A program made the position numbers and the translations under genes. A stretch of DNA of 34,234 bases from DATLAN01 sp035527455 (lineage in GTDB: Bacteria > Planctomycetota > Planctomycetia > Pirellulales > Thermoguttaceae): assembly GCA_035527455.1 (NCBI GenBank), contig DATLAN010000109.1:1-34234 (forward strand), in the 5' to 3' direction. Below, one piece after another: positions 17,165-23,490 of this stretch. Position 1 is the first letter of the stretch, and each line of letters opens with the position of its first letter. The notes below the pieces were generated by a model, which did no database searches, was not told where the DNA came from, and saw only the letters and a program-made list of their open reading frames with translations.

Positions 17165-18286
17165 TCAGGACATGTCCCCGGAATTCCCCGGAATTCCGAG
17201 ACGATGTTTCCAGGACGGCAAGTCCCGTTCCAGCAGCCCTTGCGCGTAATACCCGAGCCATGAGTAGCCGTTTCGGCGTTCGTAGGAAATCTCGGCGAGA
17301 GTCCTTCTTGGAATACCGTCTCGACTACAGAAGATCGGCCGGTTCGTATTGACGTCGTAGAAGCGTGCCCACATGGGAGGGGCCGTCGGATCCTCGACGA
17401 CGACCTGGTCGTAGCCGTTCGGCTGCGCGGCATCTTCCACGCGAACCACTTTGATCCCTTCCAGTTTCGATCGTTCGAACCAGGCCACGGCACCCTCGAT
17501 CGCGCGGATCACCTCGTCGCTCGGGTCTTCGATCTGCATCAGAAATCGCACGATGCCGACGGACTCCGAACCGCTGAGCGACGGTAGTTCATAGGAGCGC
17601 GCTTTTTGCGGCTCGAACGTCACGTGATCGTGTTGGGCGCACCAGACCGTGGGTTTGCCATCGACGCGGATCTGGCATTTCAAGATGCACCGGATGCCGC
17701 GTTCCACGGCCTGCCGGCATTGTTGGCGAACGTCGTCGGGTAGGAATGAAAACGCCTGGTTGCCTCGAGCGACGTCTCCGAGCAGACTCAACACGCCGAC
17801 CATCGCATTGTCGTTGAAGGTGATGTACCGCGCGTAGCCGCTGGGAACGGGAAACTGTTGAGGCCAACCCCCGTTGTCGTATTGTCCCTCCAGCAGGTAT
17901 CGAATCCCCCGCAGCGCCGCTTGCTTGAATCGCTCGTCACCGGTCTTTCGAAACGCATCGGCAACCAGGCGAATTTCGGTATGAGTCGCCCCGTTGTCGA
18001 TCATCGAGTCGTTTTTCGACTTGTCGTTCAAGACATCGATGCGCTGTGTTTCGGTCAACTCTTGCTTGCGGTCATAGTTCTTGGGCCAACCACCCGTCTT
18101 GCGTTGATACAGGAGGACGTTCTCGATCTCGCGGCGTTCTGCATCTTTGGGCGACGCGGCTCCGGAGGCGTCGACCGTCGGGATGGTGATCAGGTGCCCA
18201 TCCGGGAGCGCGTCGTCCGCCGCCGAGGAGAACCGACCGACCGCAAGCACGGCCACAACCGCCGCCAAACCCAAACTACGTCTCAT
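17165..18286 (-). CDS. Secreted pectate lyase, PL10 family
   Basis: PL10 enzymes cleave polygalacturonate by beta-elimination with Ca2+. The 373-residue protein has a signal peptide (RRSLGLAAVVAVLAVG ... SAAD) and the PL10 (alpha/alpha)-barrel pattern: KTGGWPKNYDRK, DNGATHTEI, GQYDNGGWPQQFP, YITFNDNAM and, near the end, RFYDVNTNRPIFCSRDG with the likely catalytic Arg at about residue 318. Length agrees with single-domain family members. It follows the GH172 gene by 37 bp on the same strand, suggesting one transcript for breakdown of plant or algal pectin side chains. An ATG at 18286 is preceded by AAGGAAG. Confidence 0.9.
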   Translation of the reverse strand: MRRSLGLAAVVAVLAVGRFSSAADDALPDGHLITIPTVDASGAASPKDAERREIENVLLYQRKTGGWPKNYDRKQELTETQRIDVLNDKSKNDSMIDNGATHTEIRLVADAFRKTGDERFKQAALRGIRYLLEGQYDNGGWPQQFPVPSGYARYITFNDNAMVGVLSLLGDVARGNQAFSFLPDDVRQQCRQAVERGIRCILKCQIRVDGKPTVWCAQHDHVTFEPQKARSYELPSLSGSESVGIVRFLMQIEDPSDEVIRAIEGAVAWFERSKLEGIKVVRVEDAAQPNGYDQVVVEDPTAPPMWARFYDVNTNRPIFCSRDGIPRRTLAEISYERRNGYSWLGYYAQGLLERDLPSWKHRLGIPGNSGDMS

Positions 18287-18323
18287 GACGTTTCTTCCTT
18301 TCTTTTCCGCGGGTGCCTCAACT

Positions 18324-20462
18324 CTACTGAGCGGGCAACAGTGCCACGTAGTCGAGCCCCAGCATGAAGAACTTGTCTTGGAAGCGTCTGGCCTGCTCGT
18401 TGCCGCCGGTCAGACGGAACGTCAGCTTGTGCGTGCCCGGCGAAAGTTCGACCGTCCCGAGTTCCTGCTTCGGACCAAGGACAACTTTCGGGTCGTACAG
18501 GTCGATGCCCTTCTTCAAGACCTTTCCGTCCAGCAACACGTCGAAGGCACCGTAGTCGGGGGCCAGCGTGAACCGGGCCGTCATCGGACCTTCGTACTGC
18601 TGCCCAACCTCGAACGTGACCGACGCCTCATCGCCGATACTGCCGTGCCACAGCAGTTGTTGCCCGCCGCTCCAACCGCCGCCGAAAGGCGCCATCCCCT
18701 GTGCGCGGGCCGGCGGGTCGAACAACAAGTGCCGCTCGCCTTCGTAGATCCCGTCGGCGGGCACCGGGGCCTCGCGGGTCGGCTCAACGTAGTAATCGAC
18801 GCGCTGCGCCACGGGAACCGGCCGGTACCAATCCGCTTCGCCCGCCGCCTGGTACCAGTAGGCCGTGCAGGCGTAGAGCAGCGGCCAGTTATTCGGATGA
18901 TACTTCTCGATCACCGCTTCGAAACGGGTCTGGAACGGCACGTTGTCGGCCAACTGGAAACGGTTGTTCGAGACGTGCCCCAGGCTGTCGTTCTTGTTGA
19001 GCGGCTGGTTCTGCAGGGCGCTCTCGAACTCGACGGGATTATGCGCCGCCCAGGCGTAGCCGAAGTAATCTTCGCTGCCGGTGCCGAACGTCGATGGCAT
19101 CTTTTCGCCGTCCACGAGGAACTTCTCGTCCCCTTCGCCCCACCACCAGCTCTTGGCCGCCGTCTGCATCGTGCCTAAGATGCGCGGCGAGAACTGTTTC
19201 GCATCGATATCGAGCACCTTGGTGACGCGGCCGAACGGATTGGGGTTCCAGACGTGCAGGTTCACGCCGACGAACCGGCCACGGCCTTCGGTCACCAGCA
19301 GCGGCCAGTCGGGCCAGCGGTCGCCGTGGGTGAACGACTGCTCGTCCACGCCGACGTACGCGTCGCGGTGCCACTTGGCGTGGAAATGCAGCAGCAGCTC
19401 GTCGGTGGCCACGGGCTGATGCACGACCTTGACGCCCAACGTTCGCGGTTTCGCGCCGTCGTTGGCGATGGTCATACAGGCCGACTTCGAGAACGGCATG
19501 TACCAGTACGCATAGAAACCGTGCTCGGTCATGCCGGTCGGGATCGACTTGAAACGGTTGATTCCCGGCGCCGTGCCGAAGAAGTCGCCCAGCGGCGTCC
19601 AGACGGCGGGCTGCCGATCGTCGTCCCAGGTGACGGAAAGCGTCAACTCGCGCAGCGTGCGGATCGGGTCGTCGTCGTCCGCGTCCGGCACGACATGGAT
19701 CTGCGTGATCGCCCGTCGGCCCGTCAAGCGGCAGACATCCAGACTCTCGCCCGGTTCGATCGTGACGGTTTCGGTGACGGTCTGCCGATCGGCGGCCGGC
19801 GGCTTGGGATCGGTGCCTCGCGCGGCGAACACGTCGTTGGCCTTCCGAAGAGCCGCCTGTTCGTCTTCATTGAACTCGCCGCGAAAACTGGGGACGGTCG
19901 TGCCTTCGGGCAGTTGCGTGTAGGTAATCTGATAATACGCCCCCCAGTTCTTCTCGAGCACGATCTTGCACGAACTCTGGAACGCGATGGGCACGAAGTT
20001 GTTCCGCCCGCGCGACAACGTCAGCACGAGTTCCGGATAGGCGAACGGGCCGTTCTGGTTGTTGAAGAACTCGCCGAAGGGAATGTCCAGCGCAGGCGTC
20101 TCGTGGCCATCGATGAAGAGTTTGACGTGGCCCTCGTTCGCCAGCGCGGACCAAACCCGCCAGATCACGCCCGGCCCTTCGATTTCCGCGGCGACGATGC
20201 CGGTCCCTTCAGGGCGGATGAACCCGCCGCCGTCGGCGTTGGCGTGCCACCCCTCGTACTGTTCCGTCTGGGCATTGTACTTGGCCCCTCGGTCCCAACT
20301 GGAGAAGTTGCCCGACCGCTCCCCCGGAAGCGGCGGCGTCGCCAGCCGCTCCAGATCGTAGAGCCTGGCGGCGAGATCGCCGTAGGTGAGGACGGTTTGG
20401 GCGGTTGTCACCTTACCGGGGAACAACGTAATCATCACGATCAACAACAAAGCTCTTCGCAT
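18324..20462 (-). CDS. Secreted GH172 (DUF2961) glycoside hydrolase
   Basis: This is a 712-residue secreted protein with signal peptide (RRALLLIVMITLFPGKVTTAQ). The first two thirds match the DUF2961/GH172 architecture: GERSGNFSSWDRGAKYN near residue 47, and the catalytic region WWWGEGDEKF ... GTGSEDYFGYAW. Two glutamates, Glu443 and Glu464, lie 21 residues apart; as I recall, characterised GH172 members have the same catalytic-Glu spacing. Characterised GH172 enzymes act on fructofuranosyl or arabinofuranosyl linkages. A C-terminal beta domain (about 590-710) ends in GTHKLTFRLTGGNEQARRF and may bind carbohydrate. It lies between a GH110 remnant (49 bp upstream) and the PL10 lyase (37 bp downstream), which suits arabinan or arabinogalactan side-chain removal. 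The exact substrate cannot be told. Confidence 0.85.
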   Translation of the reverse strand: MRRALLLIVMITLFPGKVTTAQTVLTYGDLAARLYDLERLATPPLPGERSGNFSSWDRGAKYNAQTEQYEGWHANADGGGFIRPEGTGIVAAEIEGPGVIWRVWSALANEGHVKLFIDGHETPALDIPFGEFFNNQNGPFAYPELVLTLSRGRNNFVPIAFQSSCKIVLEKNWGAYYQITYTQLPEGTTVPSFRGEFNEDEQAALRKANDVFAARGTDPKPPAADRQTVTETVTIEPGESLDVCRLTGRRAITQIHVVPDADDDDPIRTLRELTLSVTWDDDRQPAVWTPLGDFFGTAPGINRFKSIPTGMTEHGFYAYWYMPFSKSACMTIANDGAKPRTLGVKVVHQPVATDELLLHFHAKWHRDAYVGVDEQSFTHGDRWPDWPLLVTEGRGRFVGVNLHVWNPNPFGRVTKVLDIDAKQFSPRILGTMQTAAKSWWWGEGDEKFLVDGEKMPSTFGTGSEDYFGYAWAAHNPVEFESALQNQPLNKNDSLGHVSNNRFQLADNVPFQTRFEAVIEKYHPNNWPLLYACTAYWYQAAGEADWYRPVPVAQRVDYYVEPTREAPVPADGIYEGERHLLFDPPARAQGMAPFGGGWSGGQQLLWHGSIGDEASVTFEVGQQYEGPMTARFTLAPDYGAFDVLLDGKVLKKGIDLYDPKVVLGPKQELGTVELSPGTHKLTFRLTGGNEQARRFQDKFFMLGLDYVALLPAQ

Positions 20463-20511
20463 GGCTGCATTCCTTTCACTTTTCTGTTCGCTCTACGGTA
20501 ATCGGCTTGTC

Positions 20512-21042
20512 CTACTTCGCGAAATCGATCTTCCAGTTCACGGTCTTGGTCGCCGACGGAACGATGCGAGCGGTGGCGATCTCCTTCTGATTCGCAAATT
20601 CCACCTTCTCGCCGTCGACTTCGGCGCTTTCGAGCCGGAAACCTTCCGGGAGATGGATGGTCATCACGTACGGATCGCCGACGATCACGGCGCTTTCGGC
20701 GGAGAGAATGTTGCCGCCGCTATCCCAACGCTCGTCGAGGAGGCTAACTCCGCCCCGGGCCGTCAATGGGATGTCCCCATCGATCGTCAGGTTGCGAATC
20801 GTCGCTCGCTCGCAGCGTTCTACGGTCAGCGGTTGCATCCGGCCGTGGAAGACGAACTCGCTCCCCGAGCCGTCGATGGTCAGGCCCTGGAAGTCCTCCA
20901 TGAGAATGGCGCACGTTTTCGGGTTGTTGTTGTAGCTGTTCGGCTGCACGCCGAAGTCGGCCACGTTGATCGTTTCTGTTGCTGCCCAAGCCGATACCGC
21001 AACCACGTGGAATGCCAGTAGAGTTATTGGAATTGTTCTCAC
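20512..21042 (-). pseudogene. Internally deleted GH110-like glycosidase
   Basis: From a GTG at 21042 the frame gives 176 residues: a signal peptide (RTIPITLLAFHVVAVSAWAA), then INVADFGVQPNSYNNN. It then jumps directly to ILMEDFQGLTIDGSGSEFVF, HGRMQPLTVERCE and IDGDIPLTARG. These match the start and first beta-helix coils of GH110 alpha-1,3-galactosidases, but the roughly 50 residues normally between them are missing, as is the whole catalytic beta-helix. The last 60 residues (MTIHLPEGFRLES ... VNWKIDFAK) look like a C-terminal beta-sandwich module of another part of the gene. The reading frame has stayed open through both joins, so it may still make a small secreted protein, but no glycosidase activity is expected. 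Confidence 0.65.
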
Positions 21043-21499
21043 GGAATGTCTGAGGGGTTGGGGTGAAGACGTGTGAAGTGAGCATAACCAAACCCCGGCC
21101 GAACCTTGGGAGTCTTTGCGCCGCTCATTCTGGTTCCCCGGTTGTCGATTCATATCCCGCGAGCATCGTCGAGCGCCCGAAACACGGCCAGCAGGTTTTC
21201 CGTTCCCTGATTCTTACCCGACGTCCTTTGTCGCAAAGCAAAGCTACGCCAAGTGGGGGGGCAGGTCGTGGTTCTTTGCTCTCTGGCAGCGGGTCGCCGG
21301 ATCTCGCTCGCGGTCACACACCTCAATTAGAGCACTTGGCCGGGCTGGTGTCGTTGTTTCCTTTGGTCAATCCGTTTCGGTTTCTCATCATTTTCCGCTC
21401 GGCGACAGCTCGCCCCGATCGCCCACCCGGTCGCGGTGGGGTTGTGTGATTCGCCGAATCAGTCCGTCCCGTTTCCAACCGCCTCGCCGCTCGAGAACA
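21043..21499. other. Non-coding stretch upstream of the GH cluster
   Basis: This is 457 bp between the GH110 remnant (minus) and the integrase remnant (plus). It should contain the promoter of the saccharolytic cluster. No promoter boxes, hairpin or repeat stand out, and the open frames here have no domain-like content. Confidence 0.4.
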
Positions 21500-21790
21500 A
21501 GCCTTCCGGCGGAGACAGCTCACAACGGTCGGCAGGTCGGAGACCTGACACCCGATGCGGTCATGCGGGCCCTCGGCCAACTACGAGAACGGTCCATCCG
21601 AAAGGCGAGAGAGAATGGGAAGCAGGGTATCTCGCCAAGGACGTGCAATTCCTATCTGGCTTCCGTGAAGGCGTTCTCGAAATGGCTATTCGATGCAAAG
21701 CGGGCGCGTACTGACGAACTTTGCATCCTGAAGAAATTCAACGAAGACTCGGATCGACGCCACGAACGACGGGCGTTGTTCCCGCTACGG
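21500..21790 (+). pseudogene. Tyrosine integrase remnant (core-binding domain)
   Basis: One frame encodes the SAM-like core-binding domain of a tyrosine recombinase: LTPDAVMRALGQLRERS, GISPRTCNSYLASVKAF, SKWLFDAKRARTDEL and KKFNEDSDRRHERRAL. The catalytic domain with the Arg/His/Tyr residues is missing. Downstream, another frame continues to the tRNA end, a pattern seen when an integrase gene lies against its tRNA target. It sits on the 3' side of the tRNA gene, opposite the intact integrase at 22141, and probably belonged to an older island. Confidence 0.7.
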
Positions 21791-21940
21791 ACCCGCCAGC
21801 CAAAACGGCCAGGCGTGGCGAAACGAGGCTGCCGGTGGCAATGGAACCGGTCTGCCGAGCCACGTTGAGCTGTTTCCGGAAGTCTTTGGTGTGGCAACAG
21901 TTGCGCAGAATATACCACATCCGGCCAGACGCGGCGAAAG

Positions 21941-22014
21941 TAGCGGCGCAGGGACTCGAACCCCGGACACGCGGATTATGATTCCGCTGCTCTAACCAAC
22001 TGAGCTACGCCGCC
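21941..22014 (-). tRNA. tRNA with CAT anticodon (elongator Met or Ile2)
   Basis: On the minus strand a full 74-nt cloverleaf can be drawn. The acceptor is GGCGGCG with CGCCGCT (a G-U at pair 1-72). The D-stem GCTC/GAGC carries loop AGTTGGTTA, and the anticodon stem GCGGA/TCCGC has loop ATCATAA, giving CAT. The T-stem is CGGGG/CCCTG with TTCGAGT. The discriminator base is A and CCA is not encoded. The paired 1-72 bases and the anticodon stem argue against an initiator tRNA. A CAT anticodon could be elongator Met or, if lysidine-modified, Ile2. The 5' end faces the integrase gene. Confidence 0.93.
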
Positions 22015-22038
22015 ATCGTTGTAAGTCGTTTATTTGCC

Positions 22039-22066
22039 TTGACTTCCGTTTGCTTCATGGTATGCT
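22039..22066 (+). promoter_or_regulatory. Sigma70-like promoter of the integrase
   Basis: TTGACT at 22039-22044 and TATGCT at 22061-22066 are separated by 16 bp and point toward the integrase start at 22141. The promoter lies 25 bp from the 5' end of the divergent tRNA gene. An in-frame TTG at 22039 is part of this -35 box, which argues that translation does not begin there. Confidence 0.6.
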
Positions 22067-22072
22067 TGAGAA

Positions 22073-22137
22073 GTGGTGTAGATCGGAGTACGCCTGATTC
22101 TACGCCACTACACCCGTTTCTACACCCGGACTACACC
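22073..22137. repeat. CTACACC repeats and hairpin in the integrase leader
   Basis: CTACACC occurs at 22108, 22120 and 22131, and its complement GGTGTAG at 22075. GTGGTGTAG (22073-22081) can pair with CTACGCCAC (22100-22108) with one G-U pair. AGTACGCCTG at 22087-22096 is shared with 9091-9100. The block lies between the integrase promoter and start codon, so it may serve as arm-type integrase sites and also autoregulate. Confidence 0.6.
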
Positions 22138-22140
22138 TCC

Positions 22141-23490
22141 ATGAGCAAACCGTCAAAGCCAACACCCGACTTTCCATTGTTCCCTCACGCCTCCGGCCAA
22201 TGGGCCAAGAAGATCAAGGGCAAGCTAATCTACTTTGGCCCGTGGGCCGATCCAGAAGCAGCCCTCGCCCGCTATCGCGGGCGAGGATCGACTCCTAGAA
22301 GCATAGCATCGCCAAAGAAAACAGCCAAGGGAAGCCGGCCTGCGAAACCACATCCTGACTACCCCCTCTACGCCCACGCCTCTGGCCAGTGGGCCAAGCG
22401 CGTTCGCAACAAGGTCCACTACTTCGGACCGTGGTCCGATCCCGATGCCGCGCTGAAAAGGTGGCTGAAAGAGAAGGATGATTTGCTGGCCGGCAGGGAG
22501 CCGGAGAATGGCGACGGCCTGACTATCGGGCGGCTTGCCAACCTGTTTCTGACCAGCAAGCAACGGCTGGTAGACAGCGGGGAACTGGAACAACGGACCT
22601 GGAATGACTACCACGCCATTTGCGAGCGCGTGCTGCGAGTGTTTGGCCCGGGTCGGCTGGTGGCCAATCTCCGCCCGGCCGACTTCGAGAAGCTGCGGAG
22701 TGACTTCGCCAAGACCCACGGGCCGGTATCGCTCCACAACGATATTGGCCGGACACGGGTCTTGTTCAACCACGCTTTCAAGCAGGGCCTAATCGACATG
22801 CCCTTGAGGTACGGTGAGAGTTTCGCCAAGCCCAGCCGCGCCGTGCTGAGGCGAGCGCGCCGCGAGAAAGCCCCTCGCATGTACCAAGCGGATGAACTGC
22901 GGAGGATCATCGACGCCGCGCCCGTTCAACTGCGAGCGATGGTCCTGTTGGGGATCAATGCGGGCTGGGGGAACAACGATTGCGCCAAGCTGCCCATGAA
23001 GGCACTCGACCTGGCTGGCGGCTGGCTCGACTTCGGACGACCGAAGACCGGCATTCAGCGACGGTGCCCGCTCTGGCCGGAGACAGTGGCGGCGCTACGG
23101 GCGGCCCTGGAAAAGCGGCCGACACCGAAAGACGAAGCCCACACGGATCGGGTCTTCATCACCAAGTATGGTACGCCCTGGGAGCCCAAGTCGTACACCG
23201 ACAACCCGATTTCCAAAGAAACGGCAAAGGTAGTGAAGGCCCTGGGGATTCATCGCAAGGGTGTAGGTTTCTATGCTCTGCGCCACACCTTCCAGACGAT
23301 CGGCGAGAAGAGTCGAGACAAGGACGCCGTGCGGGCGATCATGGGCCATGCCGAAGCGGCCAACGACATGGGCGCGGTCTACAACGAGGAGCCGGTAGAG
23401 GATGCACGACTACGGGCCGTAGCCGACTACGTGAGGGCTTGGTTGTTTCCAGAGCAGACCAAAGAGCAGCCACCGCACCAGAAAAACTGA
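22141..23490 (+). CDS. Tyrosine site-specific integrase with duplicated arm-binding module
   Basis: This is a 449-residue integrase starting at ATG 22141. Two copies of an N-terminal module are present, ASGQWAKKIKGKLIYFGPWAD (17-37, first residues) and ASGQWAKRVRNKVHYFGPWS (80-99), resembling a doubled arm-type DNA-binding motif. A core-binding domain (about 128-230) follows, then the catalytic domain with Lys302 in RPKTG, Tyr378-A-L-Arg381-His382, His403 in MGHA and the nucleophile Tyr414 in AVYNE. The box I arginine is not visible: the segment reads GINAGWGNNDCAKL where TGLR would be expected, and the first His of HxxR is Tyr. It lies 126 bp from the tRNA 5' end, the usual position for an integrase beside its target. 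Its stop lies about 10 bp from where a helicase gene on the other strand is broken. Confidence 0.9.
   Translation: MSKPSKPTPDFPLFPHASGQWAKKIKGKLIYFGPWADPEAALARYRGRGSTPRSIASPKKTAKGSRPAKPHPDYPLYAHASGQWAKRVRNKVHYFGPWSDPDAALKRWLKEKDDLLAGREPENGDGLTIGRLANLFLTSKQRLVDSGELEQRTWNDYHAICERVLRVFGPGRLVANLRPADFEKLRSDFAKTHGPVSLHNDIGRTRVLFNHAFKQGLIDMPLRYGESFAKPSRAVLRRARREKAPRMYQADELRRIIDAAPVQLRAMVLLGINAGWGNNDCAKLPMKALDLAGGWLDFGRPKTGIQRRCPLWPETVAALRAALEKRPTPKDEAHTDRVFITKYGTPWEPKSYTDNPISKETAKVVKALGIHRKGVGFYALRHTFQTIGEKSRDKDAVRAIMGHAEAANDMGAVYNEEPVEDARLRAVADYVRAWLFPEQTKEQPPHQKN

Noticed and set aside
19254..20501. Plus-strand open frame of 415 codons
   Set aside because: Antisense to the GH172 gene, whose signal peptide and catalytic motifs are unmistakable.
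21785..22000. Frame ending in a peptide such as GTRTPDTRIM beside the tRNA
   Set aside because: That peptide is the antisense translation of the tRNA gene, a familiar artefact, not a protein end worth calling.
22039..22140. Upstream start for the integrase at a TTG (22039)
   Set aside because: The TTG is part of the -35 box and the region holds repeats; the ATG at 22141 begins the first arm-type module.
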